From Armatimonas rosea (GTDB taxonomy: Bacteria; Armatimonadota; Armatimonadia; Armatimonadales; Armatimonadaceae): a stretch of 64,000 nt of DNA. The position numbers and the translations under genes were made by a program. The stretch is from positions 1 through 64,000 of the forward strand of contig NZ_JACHGW010000007.1 in assembly GCF_014202505.1 (NCBI RefSeq). Reading direction: 5' to 3'. Under the pieces are notes generated by a model. The model worked only from the letters and a program-made list of their open reading frames with translations. It was not told where the DNA came from and did not search any database. Shown one piece after another: positions 53,223 through 62,106 of the stretch (position 1 is its first letter; every line of letters begins with the position of its first letter).

Positions 53223-54152
53223 ATGAACTGGCCACGTCCTCTTCGCCCCGGTGGCACCATTGGTATCTGCTCCCCCGCGGGGCCGTCCCCGGAGGGCGCG
53301 GTCGAGCGTGGCGCGCAAGCCCTCGAAAAGCGTGGCTACAAGGTCGTGGTCGCGCCCCATGCGACGGCTCATCACCCGCGCCTCGACTACCTCGCGGGCA
53401 CCGAAGCCCAGCGCCTCGACGATCTTAACGGGCTGATTCGCAACCCGGAGATCGACCTGATCCTGGCGGCCCGTGGGGGCTACGGGGCGGGGAAGCTGCT
53501 CGATGGGCTCGACTACGAGGCGCTCTGTGCCGATCCCAAGCCGCTGGTGGGCTACTCGGATATCACGGCGCTCAACCTCGCGCTGGCGAGCAAGGGCGTC
53601 GTGTCGTACTCAGGGATCATGGCCACGGCGGGCGATGGCTTTGGCGAGGATACCCTAGACCCGTTCTCGGAGGCGAGCTTCTTCCAGGCCGTCACCCAGA
53701 GCGATCCGGTCTTCACCCAGCCCACCGATGCCCCGCTGCTTGTCCACCGCGGCGCATCCACCCTCACCGGGCCGCTCTTCCCGGTCTGCCTGAGCCTGCT
53801 AGAGTCGCTGATCGCCACGCCCTATGTCCCGGACATGACCGGAGGGCTGCTCTTGATCGAGGATGTCTACGAGGAGCTCTACGCCGTCGACCGAGCGCTC
53901 AACCAGCTCCGGCTCGCAGGCGTCCTGGAGAGGCTGGCAGGCATCCTCATCGGCTCGTTTAATGGCTTCAAGGACGAGCGCGATGCCGTGCTGCTCCATG
54001 GAGTTCCCGAGCTCGCTCTCGAAGCCGCCCCAGAGCAAGTCGGCGTGGTCTCCGGCTTTGTCTACGGCCACATTCCCCGCCGCTTCACACTTCCAATGGG
54101 CGTGACGGCGACACTGCATGCACCGAAGAGCACGCTGACGATCACGCGCTAA
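53223..54152 (+). CDS. LD-carboxypeptidase / MccF-like S66 peptidase
   Basis: A 309-residue serine peptidase of family S66, which trims murein tetrapeptides or detoxifies microcin C-type compounds. RPGGTIGICSPAGP is the N-terminus, ARGGYGAGKLLDGLD and GYSDITALNLAL hold the nucleophile region, and GYGHIP-like YGHIPRRFTLPMG carries the late His. There is no signal peptide, consistent with murein recycling in the cytoplasm. The amidohydrolase follows after 16 nt. Confidence 0.88.
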   Translation: MNWPRPLRPGGTIGICSPAGPSPEGAVERGAQALEKRGYKVVVAPHATAHHPRLDYLAGTEAQRLDDLNGLIRNPEIDLILAARGGYGAGKLLDGLDYEALCADPKPLVGYSDITALNLALASKGVVSYSGIMATAGDGFGEDTLDPFSEASFFQAVTQSDPVFTQPTDAPLLVHRGASTLTGPLFPVCLSLLESLIATPYVPDMTGGLLLIEDVYEELYAVDRALNQLRLAGVLERLAGILIGSFNGFKDERDAVLLHGVPELALEAAPEQVGVVSGFVYGHIPRRFTLPMGVTATLHAPKSTLTITR

Positions 54153-54156
54153 GGGG

Positions 54157-54162
54157 TACAAT
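54157..54162 (+). promoter_or_regulatory. Leaderless -10 (TACAAT) of the YtcJ-type amidohydrolase
   Basis: GGGTACAAT ends 6 nt before GTG 54169. The same GGGTACAATCC string precedes the neighbouring gene. Confidence 0.6.
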
Positions 54163-54168
54163 CCCTAC

Positions 54169-55674
54169 GTGACTGTCTACTTTAATGCCACTGTCCACAC
54201 GATGACCACTCCCAGCGCCCGCGCTGAGGCGTTTGTGGTGCGTGAGGGTGCGTTCGCCTTTGTCGGGAGCAGCGCCGACGCACTTGCCTATGCGGGGCCG
54301 GATGCAGAGCGGGTCGATCTCGGGGGAAAGACCCTGGTCCCTGGCTTCTGCGACTCCCACCTGCACCTCTACATGTACGGCGCGGGGCTCCTGCGAACCG
54401 CGGATGTGATGGGAGTTGCCTCCTTGGGCGAGCTCTTCGCCAAGCTCGCCGACCACGCCGCCCGCTACGACGGCCCTTTCTTGCTCGCACGTGGCTTTGA
54501 CCAGAGCAAGCTGGCCGAGGGGCGCTTTCCCACCCGAGAGGAGCTCGATGCGCTCTCGCCCACACGACCGCTCCTGCTGACCCGCATCTGTGGCCATGCC
54601 ATGGTGGTGAACTCCGCGGCGCTGGCGCTGGTCACCGACGCCGAGCGCAGGGCGGGCGACCCGGAGACGGGCCTCTACACCGAGACCGCGATCACCCCGT
54701 TTTATCAGCTCGTCCCCCCGCTGACCGAGGCGGAGGGCGAGGAGGCCGTGCTTCACGCGGCCCAGGTGGCGCTTGCGAGTGGGATTACCAGTGTGGGGAC
54801 ACTTCTTGACACGCCCGAGCAGCTCGGGGCATACGCACGCCTTCATCGGCGGGGACAGCTCCCGATCCGGGTCACGGGGATGCCCCCTCAGGCGAGCTGC
54901 GACACGCTCCATGCCCACGGGATCGGCACGACCTTTGGCGACTCCTGGCTCAAGCTGGGCGGGGCGAAGTTCTTCTCCGATGGCTCCCTGGGGGCCTACA
55001 CCGCCCTCATGGCCGAGCCCTACGACGCGACCGGCGAGTGCGGGACCCGCATCTACGACCCCGAGGTCCTCAAGCAGCGCTGCGCCGAGCTCCAGAAAAA
55101 GGGCTTCCAGATTGTGATCCATGCCATTGGAGACCAGGCCGTGCGCGAGAGCCTCGATGCGATTGAGTTTGCCCTCGGCGACGAAGACAATGCCTTCCAC
55201 CGTCACCGCATCGAGCACACGTCGATCCTGCCCCCCGATCTGCAGGCACGGATGGCCCAAAAGAAGGTTATCGCCGCGATCCAGCCGCAGTTTGTGACCT
55301 CCGACACCTGGACCGGGGAGCGGATCGGGGCGGAGCGAGCACGTCATGCCTACCCCTTCGCCGCCATGCGCGCTGCGGGGATTCCCCTCGCGCTGGGGTC
55401 GGACTGCCCTGTGGAGAAGCTCGATGCCTTTTTATGCCTCCACGCCGCGGTCAATCGCCATCCGTGGAGCCCCGAGGGGGGCTTGACCGTGGACGAAGCC
55501 CTCTACGACTACACGGTCGGGAGTCACTATAGCCTCCACAACGACCACCAGCTGGGCCGGATCGCACCAGGCTATCTTGCGGACTTTGTCGCTCTCTCCG
55601 CGCCCCCGAGCCCGGAGAACCTCCTCACTCTGAAAGCGGAGCAGGTCTATGTCGCGGGCCAGAAAGTGGGCTAG
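54169..55674 (+). CDS. YtcJ-type amidohydrolase
   Basis: A 501-residue metal-dependent hydrolase of the YtcJ/Amidohydro_3 type. CDSHLHLYMYG gives the HxH ligands (near residue 63), then IVIHAIGDQA and RIEHTSIL supply two more His, and LGSDCPVEKLD the Asp. Family substrates range from formamides to cyclic amides. The start is GTG. The last 26 nt overlap the next gene. Confidence 0.88.
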   Translation: MTVYFNATVHTMTTPSARAEAFVVREGAFAFVGSSADALAYAGPDAERVDLGGKTLVPGFCDSHLHLYMYGAGLLRTADVMGVASLGELFAKLADHAARYDGPFLLARGFDQSKLAEGRFPTREELDALSPTRPLLLTRICGHAMVVNSAALALVTDAERRAGDPETGLYTETAITPFYQLVPPLTEAEGEEAVLHAAQVALASGITSVGTLLDTPEQLGAYARLHRRGQLPIRVTGMPPQASCDTLHAHGIGTTFGDSWLKLGGAKFFSDGSLGAYTALMAEPYDATGECGTRIYDPEVLKQRCAELQKKGFQIVIHAIGDQAVRESLDAIEFALGDEDNAFHRHRIEHTSILPPDLQARMAQKKVIAAIQPQFVTSDTWTGERIGAERARHAYPFAAMRAAGIPLALGSDCPVEKLDAFLCLHAAVNRHPWSPEGGLTVDEALYDYTVGSHYSLHNDHQLGRIAPGYLADFVALSAPPSPENLLTLKAEQVYVAGQKVG

Positions 55675-57049
55675 AGGCGCGCTTGGCTTGCTCGTGGTTG
55701 CCGCGCTCGGAACCACGGCATGGGTGCTGGCTCTGATGGCGGAGCGCGATAGCCGCCTGCCCAAGCTCGCCCTGACTCTCCCCGACGAGCGCGAGCGCGC
55801 AAGCCATGCAGGGCTCCCCCGGAAGATGGCCGAGCTCCCCAAGCGCCCCCCACTCCTCCCCGCCGAGAACGCCGCGCTGCTCTACCGGGAGGCGGTGAAT
55901 GTCCTGCCCGAGTGGACACCGGAAGACCGTGCAACAATTCAGCGGGCACTGGGCCGGAGCACGGCCCTGAGTGCCAGCGATACCAAGCGCCTTTCAAAAC
56001 TCGTCCGCGCTGCCCAGCCCGCGCTGGCGCTCACGCTCCAGGGTGTCCTCCGACCACACTGCAACTTTGGCTGGGACACCGACCTCACCGACGACGAGTG
56101 GAAGCAGCGGCGGGAGGTACTGATGGGCTGTGATCGGCTCGCCCGGCTTTTGCTGGTGCAGGGACGTGCCCTGAAAAATCCTACGGAGAAATTGAGCAAC
56201 CTCGCCCGTGTCGAGCACCTCACGCGGCACCTCACCGAGGAACCTGGACTACTGGTCTGGCAGCTCCGAGGCTACCATGCGGGGCTCGTCGCCAATGCCC
56301 TCTACGAGCTGGCGTCGCGTGAGCCCACGCTGCAGCCGGTGTGCGAAGAGGCGCTGCGGGCCTGGGAGCCGCCTGTGGGCATCCTGAAGCGGGCCTGGTG
56401 GGTGCAGTGCATCAAAGAACAAGCCGATGCACGCCAGAGCCGAACCAAGCCTTACAAAACGGACGATGCGCCGTTTCTGGACTACAACCCGCTCTGGCGG
56501 GAGCTGGACCGACTGGATCACTTGCTGGGGTGGAAGCTCTATGCCGATGCCTCGGAGGTGATCAACCTGCGCTACTGGCGGGAGGTAAAGAACGCACTCG
56601 CCACCGTGAACGACAAGGATCTTACGGCCCAGTGGCGGGTGCTTGCGGCGCTGGATACCGCGGAGGAGCGGCGTGCCAAGGCCTTTAATGGCTACTGGTA
56701 TCCCCAGCGCTACAGCGGTGTGGCTGCCCAACTGGTGGTGATGCGCCTCAACCAGGAGCTCCTGCCGCTCGCACTGGCACTGGGCCACTACCGCCAGCAA
56801 CAGGGGACCTACCCAGACACTCTCAAAGCACTCCCCGGTGCCCCGCTGGTTACTGACCCGTTCTCAGGGAAACCACTGCACTGGAAGGCACCCGTTCTCT
56901 ACAGCGTCGGCCCCGATGGGAAAGACAACGGGGGAGACCCGCAAAAGGATATCGTCCTGGACCTAGATGCCGGGCGACGTGCGCCGCTGGCACGGAGTCC
57001 GCGGGGAGCTTTCCGTCGGCCGGGGAGAACCACGGGGGCGGTGCAGTAA
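55649..57049 (+). CDS. Hypothetical membrane-anchored protein with pseudopilin-like end
   Basis: A 466-residue protein: an N-terminal membrane anchor (GALGLLVVAALGTTAWVLALM), a long helical body, and a C-terminal segment GTYPDTLKAL, TDPFSGKPLHW, YSVGPDGKDNGGD that is typical of the globular end of type IV pseudopilins and of large Planctomycetes/Armatimonadota surface proteins. Otherwise unrecognised. It overlaps the amidohydrolase gene by 26 nt. Confidence 0.7.
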   Translation: MSRARKWARGALGLLVVAALGTTAWVLALMAERDSRLPKLALTLPDERERASHAGLPRKMAELPKRPPLLPAENAALLYREAVNVLPEWTPEDRATIQRALGRSTALSASDTKRLSKLVRAAQPALALTLQGVLRPHCNFGWDTDLTDDEWKQRREVLMGCDRLARLLLVQGRALKNPTEKLSNLARVEHLTRHLTEEPGLLVWQLRGYHAGLVANALYELASREPTLQPVCEEALRAWEPPVGILKRAWWVQCIKEQADARQSRTKPYKTDDAPFLDYNPLWRELDRLDHLLGWKLYADASEVINLRYWREVKNALATVNDKDLTAQWRVLAALDTAEERRAKAFNGYWYPQRYSGVAAQLVVMRLNQELLPLALALGHYRQQQGTYPDTLKALPGAPLVTDPFSGKPLHWKAPVLYSVGPDGKDNGGDPQKDIVLDLDAGRRAPLARSPRGAFRRPGRTTGAVQ

Positions 57050-57055
57050 CCGCGC

Positions 57056-58249
57056 CTAGGGCAGCTGGTAGCTCCCCGAGCGAATGATCTCCTCAAGGGC
57101 CTCGGCGGCGAGGGGGCGGGAGTAGAGGTAGCCCTGAAGAACGGGATACCCGCGCTCCTGAAGCCAGGTCGCCTGGGCACTGGTCTCGACCCCATCGGCG
57201 ACAAGCTGGAGGTTATGCTCCCGTGCCTGCGCTGCCAGCGCCTCGGCTCGCTGTTGGTTCTCGGGGGAGTCGAGGTCTTGGACAATCGTGCGGGAGAGCT
57301 TGACATAGGAGAGGGGGAGCTGCTCCAGTAGGCTCTCGGGGAGGGGAGTCAGGCCGGCGTTGTCTAGACCCAGCGTGAAGTCGCGCTCCTTGAGGGCTGT
57401 CAGGTGCGGCACCAGGGCCTTGCCATGGAGGGCGAGGGCACTCTCGGGGAGCTCCAGGCTGAGCGGGGCCGCTGGGAGCTGCTCGGCAAAGTGGGGTGAC
57501 GTGACCTGGTTGACCGCAAGGTTGATGCTCAGCGGGATCGAGTAGCCTCTCTGGAGCCAGGCTTGCTGTTGCGCAAACGCGGCCTCGATCACCCAGGTGC
57601 CAAGCGGGATGATCAGCCCCGACTCTTCCGCTTTCTGGAGGAAGCGGCCGGGAAAGAGGAGGCCCTGGCTGGGGTGACGCCAGCGGACAAACACCTCCGC
57701 GCCCACCAGCATCCTCTCCGCTGGCCGGAGCTGGAACTGGTAGGCAAGGGTGAACTGTTTCTCATCGAGGGCACGCTCCAGCTCCCCAGAGGTGGTTGGT
57801 TTTGCGAGTGTTCGTAGCGAGCGGGGGCGCGGTGCGGCCGGCTCGGGCTCTGGGCGAACGAGGGGCTCGATGGTCGGAGGCACGGTGGGGAGCACGGAGA
57901 GAACCCCTACCACGTGAGTGCCTTCGACAATCGCCTCCTCATGGAGCCAGTGGGTGGTTCCCTCTTGGTCGGTGCAGCGGACACGGGTTTGCACCTCACG
58001 TCGCCCCGACTGAAAGGCCCTTAAGCGTGCCTGCTGGTCTTCGGGGGGGATGGCGGCTTCCAAGGCTGCCCCAAAGCTACTGCCAGGGGCGAGCGGGAGG
58101 AGCTCCTGCGCCCGCGCACACTCCGCAATGGCAAGGTCCGATAGCCTGCCCGTCTCCCGGTCGAGCTGGGCGACATAGGCGATCCCACGCGTCGCGTGGA
58201 GCAGACGCGCGACAAGCTCTTCACGGTGGGCCACGGATAGAACAGGCAT
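57056..58249 (-). CDS. PAS-like / degenerate EAL-domain protein
   Basis: A 397-residue soluble protein. Residues 10-120 resemble a PAS/PAC sensor (CTDQEGTTHWLHEEAIVEG); 160-397 are an EAL fold. The catalytic residues are altered: the EAL loop reads GAEVFVRW, the paired aspartates of DDFGTG read DNAGLT, and the late AEGVET is ADGVET. The Lys in VKLSRTIVQD is kept. It is therefore probably a c-di-GMP binding or regulatory protein, not a phosphodiesterase. Confidence 0.82.
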   Translation of the reverse strand: MPVLSVAHREELVARLLHATRGIAYVAQLDRETGRLSDLAIAECARAQELLPLAPGSSFGAALEAAIPPEDQQARLRAFQSGRREVQTRVRCTDQEGTTHWLHEEAIVEGTHVVGVLSVLPTVPPTIEPLVRPEPEPAAPRPRSLRTLAKPTTSGELERALDEKQFTLAYQFQLRPAERMLVGAEVFVRWRHPSQGLLFPGRFLQKAEESGLIIPLGTWVIEAAFAQQQAWLQRGYSIPLSINLAVNQVTSPHFAEQLPAAPLSLELPESALALHGKALVPHLTALKERDFTLGLDNAGLTPLPESLLEQLPLSYVKLSRTIVQDLDSPENQQRAEALAAQAREHNLQLVADGVETSAQATWLQERGYPVLQGYLYSRPLAAEALEEIIRSGSYQLP

Positions 58250-58254
58250 GCTAT

Positions 58255-58260
58255 TCTATA
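58255..58260 (-). promoter_or_regulatory. Possible leaderless -10 (TATAGA) of the EAL gene
   Basis: On the minus strand TATAGA ends 5 nt before ATG 58249; no ribosome site. Confidence 0.4.
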
Positions 58261-58291
58261 TTCTGGCAAGTCCGCACCAAATGAAGAGGTC

Positions 58292-59563
58292 TTAGGCGAG
58301 CCGCTCTGCTAGCAGATCCAAGGCAATGCTCTCTTGGGCCTTGGTTTGCATGTCGCGAACGGTTGCTACCCCCTTAGCAAGCTCATCATCGCCCAGAATA
58401 ACGGCAAAACGGGCGCGGTTCTGGTCGGCTTGCTCCAGCATGACCTTCATACGCCGCTCGGTGTAGTCCATGTCCGCTGCGATTCCCGCCCGACGAAGCT
58501 CTGCAAGCAGCTCGACACAGCGCGCGCGTGCCGCATCTCCGAGGGGACAGAGAAACGCACCGAGGGTTGGGGCGGGTGCCTCCAGGGTCTTGAGCTCCTC
58601 GAGCGCCAGGAGGACGCGCTCCAGCCCGAGCCCAAACCCAATCCCGGGAGTCGCGGGGCCACCGACCGCCTCGATCAGGCCGTTGTAGCGCCCGCCGCCG
58701 CCCAGTGCCTTGTCGCCCAGCACCGACGACTGAATCTCAAAGACGGTGTGGGTGTAGTAGTCAAAGCCACGCACCAGCCGTGGGTCTTCGTCGTAGGCGA
58801 GCCCCAGGGCGGTGAGGTAGTGCTTCACCTGGGCAAAGTGCTCCTGGCTCGGGGCATCGAGGTAGTCACGAAGGGCGGGGGCTGAGCCCAGAAGCGCGAT
58901 ATCCTGCGGCTCCTTGGAGTCCAGCATCCGTAGTGCGTTCTCCTCGTAGCGGCGGCGGTTATCGGCGCTCATCTGGGGCAGGAGCGGCTCGGCCCAGGCG
59001 CGCAGTGCCTCCACATAGGCCGCACGGCTCTCTGGGGTCCCGACCGTGTTGAGCTTGACGGTCAGATCGGTCAGGCCAAGGCGCGCGTAGAAGGCGCAGG
59101 CAAGCGCGATAATCTCCGCATCGGCCTCCGGGCCTGCCGCCCCCAGGAGCTCCGCGCCGGCTTGGTGGTGCTGGCGGTAGCGGCCCTTCTGCGGGCGCTC
59201 GTAGCGGAAGTTCGGGCCGATATAGAACAGCTTACTGGTGGGGCGCTCGACATAGAGGCGGTTGGTCACAAAGGCCCGCATCACGCCCGCGGTGCCCTCT
59301 GGGCGCAGGGTCAGGTGGTCGCCGCCCTTGGTCACAAAGTCAAAGGTCTCTTTGGCAACGATATCCGTGCCCTCACCGACCGAGCGGTGGATCAGCTCGT
59401 GGGCTTCAAAAATAGGGGTTCGCACCTCGGAGAAGGCGTAGAGGCGGCAGAGCTCGCGGAAGTGGGACTCCAGCCACTGCCAGTTACTTGAGTCTTGGAC
59501 AGCATCACGGCCGGGAGCCGAGGGAAGGATATCGTAGGTACCTTTGGGGGGGGCATAGCGCAT
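58292..59563 (-). CDS. hisS: Histidyl-tRNA synthetase
   Basis: Charges tRNA-His. At 423 residues it has normal length. It starts MRYAPPKGTYDILP; motif 2 appears as RYERPQKGRYRQHHQ, the histidine-binding LVRGFDYYTHTVFE near residue 265, motif 3 GIGFGLGLERV, and a C-terminal anticodon domain (AARARCVELLAELRRAGI, VILGDDELAKG). It is clearly HisS rather than the HisZ paralogue because the RGxDYYT loop is intact. Leaderless promoter directly upstream. Confidence 0.95.
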   Translation of the reverse strand: MRYAPPKGTYDILPSAPGRDAVQDSSNWQWLESHFRELCRLYAFSEVRTPIFEAHELIHRSVGEGTDIVAKETFDFVTKGGDHLTLRPEGTAGVMRAFVTNRLYVERPTSKLFYIGPNFRYERPQKGRYRQHHQAGAELLGAAGPEADAEIIALACAFYARLGLTDLTVKLNTVGTPESRAAYVEALRAWAEPLLPQMSADNRRRYEENALRMLDSKEPQDIALLGSAPALRDYLDAPSQEHFAQVKHYLTALGLAYDEDPRLVRGFDYYTHTVFEIQSSVLGDKALGGGGRYNGLIEAVGGPATPGIGFGLGLERVLLALEELKTLEAPAPTLGAFLCPLGDAARARCVELLAELRRAGIAADMDYTERRMKVMLEQADQNRARFAVILGDDELAKGVATVRDMQTKAQESIALDLLAERLA

Positions 59564-59570
59564 AGTGGCT

Positions 59571-59576
59571 ATTATA
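59571..59576 (-). promoter_or_regulatory. Consensus leaderless -10 (TATAAT) of hisS
   Basis: On the minus strand TATAAT ends exactly 7 nt before ATG 59563; no ribosome site is present. Confidence 0.65.
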
Positions 59577-59598
59577 TCGCCGCCCCCCGCGATCTTGC

Positions 59599-59763
59599 TC
59601 AGTGATGGTCGCCCTCGCCATGGTCTGGCTTACCGTCATGGTCGTGGTCGTGATCGGCGTAGGTCTGCACGTTTTTGCTATTAATGGAGTTCATGGCCAC
59701 GAGCCCGCCTACAAGCAGTGCCAGGAGCGCGAGAGCCCAGAGAGGGAATGCCGGTTTTTTCAT
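59599..59763 (-). CDS. Small membrane protein with His/Asp-rich tail
   Basis: A 54-residue protein: one membrane helix (LWALALLALLVGGLVAMNS) and a periplasmic tail ADHDHDHDGKPDHGEGDHH that could bind metal ions such as zinc, nickel or calcium. ATG 59763 begins with the basic MKKP typical of such anchors; the longer frame to 59838 looks non-coding. A TACACT box about 35 nt upstream is a possible promoter. Confidence 0.6.
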   Translation of the reverse strand: MKKPAFPLWALALLALLVGGLVAMNSINSKNVQTYADHDHDHDGKPDHGEGDHH

Positions 59764-59847
59764 ACGAGGTTTTTTCGTCCCTTGATTCGGATATAGAGCC
59801 AGTGTACCCCCTTCTTGGCAGGTTCTCACATGGTACAACAGTACGTC

Positions 59848-61119
59848 ATGCGAAAGCGCTCCTCCGATGCTTCTCTTCCCGATGATGGCTTCAAGGCCGT
59901 CCTGCGTCCCATTCTCCTCCTGGCCCTGACGGTCTTTATCGACCTATTGGGTTTTGGGATTATCCTGCCGAACCTGCCGCTCTACATCAAGCAAGCGGTC
60001 GGCCAGAGTGCGGGGGATGCCGCCTTTATGGGAGGCCTCCTGGCGGCATCGTACTCCCTGACGCAGTTTCTCTGTGCGCCCTTCTGGGGCCGCTACTCCG
60101 ACCGAGTGGGGCGTCGCCCCGTGATCCTAATCTCCCTGCTCGGTGTGGGGGTGGCCTATATCTTCTTTGGGCTCTCCAATGGGCACCTCTGGATGCTCTT
60201 TACCGCGCGGCTCCTCGCGGGCGTGCTCTCCTCGGCCTCGATTGGTGTCGCCTTTGCCTATGTCGCCGATGTGACAACGCCTCAGAACCGTGCCAAGGGG
60301 ATGGGGCTTCTAGGGGCTTGCTTCGGGCTGGGGTTCATGATGGGGCCGGCTATCGGGGGCTTCTTGGGGAAGGTCAGCCTCTCGCTTCCCGCCTATGTCG
60401 CGGCCGGGATGGCTCTAGCGAACTTCTTTCTCTCGTCGCGTCTCCTTCCCGAGTCCCTCTCCCCGGAGGAGCGTGCGCGGCTCAGCGCCGCCGACCGTCC
60501 GGGGACTCTGGAGCAGCTACGGCGGGTGCTCACGGGACCAACCATCGGGCTCTACGCGCTGTCGTTTATCTCGATTCTCGGGTTTGCTGCTATCGAGCAG
60601 GCCTTTGGGTTCTTTCTTCTGGCACGCGGGATCGCGACCGATAAGAACCTCCCCGAGCGTTTTGGGATCATCATGGCCTTCGTGGGGATCGTCGGGATCA
60701 TTGTCCAAGGGGGGCTGATTGGCCGCTTTGTGACCCGTCTTGGCGAGGGGACTGTCGCGCGGATCGGGATGGCGGTTCTGGTGGTGGGCTATATCGCCCT
60801 GACCCTGCCACGGGAGTGGAGCTGGCTGGTGTTCCTGCCGACCATCCCGCTCTCCGGGGGGCGCTCGATGATGGGGCCGGCGATCTCGGCGCTGATCACG
60901 CGAAAGTCGACCGAGGGGCAGGGGCTGAATCTCTCCGTGCAGTCGTCGTTTGATGCCCTTGCCCGCACCATTGGCCCTCTTCTCGCAGGCTGGCTCTTCA
61001 AGACCTTTGGGCCAACCATGCCTTACTACTTCTCTGCGGGGATAACCGTGGTTGCGCTCGTGATCACGGTCGCGGTGCCCTCGATTCTGACACTCTCCCA
61101 GGACGAGGAAGCACGATGA
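59848..61119 (+). CDS. MFS transporter, TetA/DHA1 type
   Basis: A 423-residue major facilitator with 12 helices. The loop 2-3 motif GRYSDRVGRRPV and the helix 5 motif LGACFGLGFMMGPAIGG mark a proton-driven drug/metabolite antiporter (DHA1, TetA-like). Starts at 59815, 59830 or 59848 are possible; ATG 59848 follows a TGG-TACAAC extended -10 by 8 nt. The gene overlaps the next by 4 nt (ATGA). Confidence 0.88.
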   Translation: MRKRSSDASLPDDGFKAVLRPILLLALTVFIDLLGFGIILPNLPLYIKQAVGQSAGDAAFMGGLLAASYSLTQFLCAPFWGRYSDRVGRRPVILISLLGVGVAYIFFGLSNGHLWMLFTARLLAGVLSSASIGVAFAYVADVTTPQNRAKGMGLLGACFGLGFMMGPAIGGFLGKVSLSLPAYVAAGMALANFFLSSRLLPESLSPEERARLSAADRPGTLEQLRRVLTGPTIGLYALSFISILGFAAIEQAFGFFLLARGIATDKNLPERFGIIMAFVGIVGIIVQGGLIGRFVTRLGEGTVARIGMAVLVVGYIALTLPREWSWLVFLPTIPLSGGRSMMGPAISALITRKSTEGQGLNLSVQSSFDALARTIGPLLAGWLFKTFGPTMPYYFSAGITVVALVITVAVPSILTLSQDEEAR

Positions 61120-61829
61120 GACGCGCGGTCTTGGTCTGCGCGATGCTGCTGGCTCTGGTGGGGTGCGCTCGGCCGGGCGAGAAGAAGGCGGAGCGCATGG
61201 TCGAGGAGCTCCTGCCGAGCTACCTGGGGCCGGCAAAGAGCTACCGGGCGCAGGTCAAGGCCGCGAGCCTGGGAGCACTGATGCGGGGGCGGGTTCGGAC
61301 GGTGCAGATTATTGGCCGTGAGGTGCAGCTCCTGCCCGAGCTCACGGTCGCCGAGCTACGGGTGGACGCCGCCGAGATCGAGGTGGACCGGGAGCGAGCC
61401 AGCCTCAAGAGTGTGGGCGAGGCCCGCTTTACCGCCCGTATCGATGAGGCGGAGCTGAATCGACTCGTACGAACCCGGCGCCCTCGGCTCGCCGATCTGC
61501 GGGTGCAGCTACGGGGGCGTTACGTGAGTGTCCAGGTGACCCCTGAGCTCTTAGGGCACCCGACCGTCCCCATTCAAGTGGAGGGAAACCTGCTCTCAAA
61601 AGGAGGCGGCGTGGCGCTGGACTTCGAGCCCGACAAGGCACGGCTCCTGATCGTCCCCATCCCCAAGCCCCTCCTTGATTTTGTGGCGGAGCGGCTCAAC
61701 CCCGTGGTGGATTTTTCGGGCTTGCGCGCCCCGATCCGGGTGGAGTCGGCGGAGGCTAAGGGGGGCTATCTGTTGCTGCGTGGCTTTCTTCCGCCCGAGA
61801 GCGTGACGAATCTGCGCCTCTCGCGCTAG
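61116..61829 (+). CDS. DUF2993 (LmeA-like) lipoprotein
   Basis: A 237-residue lipoprotein: signal with lipobox LVGCA (Cys near residue 17), then a DUF2993 domain with GALMRGRVRTVQI, FTARIDEAELNRLV and VPIPKPLLDFVAERLNPV. DUF2993/LmeA proteins bind phospholipids and are thought to move lipids between membranes. Its coupling with an MFS exporter suggests that both serve one envelope substrate, but this is inference. Confidence 0.82.
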   Translation: MRRAVLVCAMLLALVGCARPGEKKAERMVEELLPSYLGPAKSYRAQVKAASLGALMRGRVRTVQIIGREVQLLPELTVAELRVDAAEIEVDRERASLKSVGEARFTARIDEAELNRLVRTRRPRLADLRVQLRGRYVSVQVTPELLGHPTVPIQVEGNLLSKGGGVALDFEPDKARLLIVPIPKPLLDFVAERLNPVVDFSGLRAPIRVESAEAKGGYLLLRGFLPPESVTNLRLSR

Positions 61830-62074
61830 TAGTGCTTCTTGGCGGGAGCGGCTTGCGGGGGAGGTGGGGCAAACTGCACAAAGGCATCGCCCACAAACCC
61901 GACAACATAGTACGCCAGGACCGTGCACGCAATCCCGATCACCCCGGCGCGGCGGCTATCGCGCTTAAACACCAGGAGTAAGAAGAATGTGATGGCAATG
62001 GCGTAGGGCCGGTAGGCACTGTCTGAGCCATAGAAACGCTCGATATTCTCGCTGACAATAGGAGGCAGGGACAT
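61826..62074 (-). CDS. Small membrane protein
   Basis: An 82-residue protein with two membrane helices (YAIAITFFLLLVF and IGIACTVLAYYVVGFVGDAF) and a Pro-rich tail (APPPPQAAPAKKHY). Not recognised. The stop overlaps the convergent DUF2993 gene by 4 nt. ATG 62074 is chosen as the start because the extra residues up to 62101 look non-coding. Confidence 0.65.
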   Translation of the reverse strand: MSLPPIVSENIERFYGSDSAYRPYAIAITFFLLLVFKRDSRRAGVIGIACTVLAYYVVGFVGDAFVQFAPPPPQAAPAKKHY

Positions 62075-62106
62075 GCCACTATTTTTGGCAGTCCCTACCA
62101 ATAACC

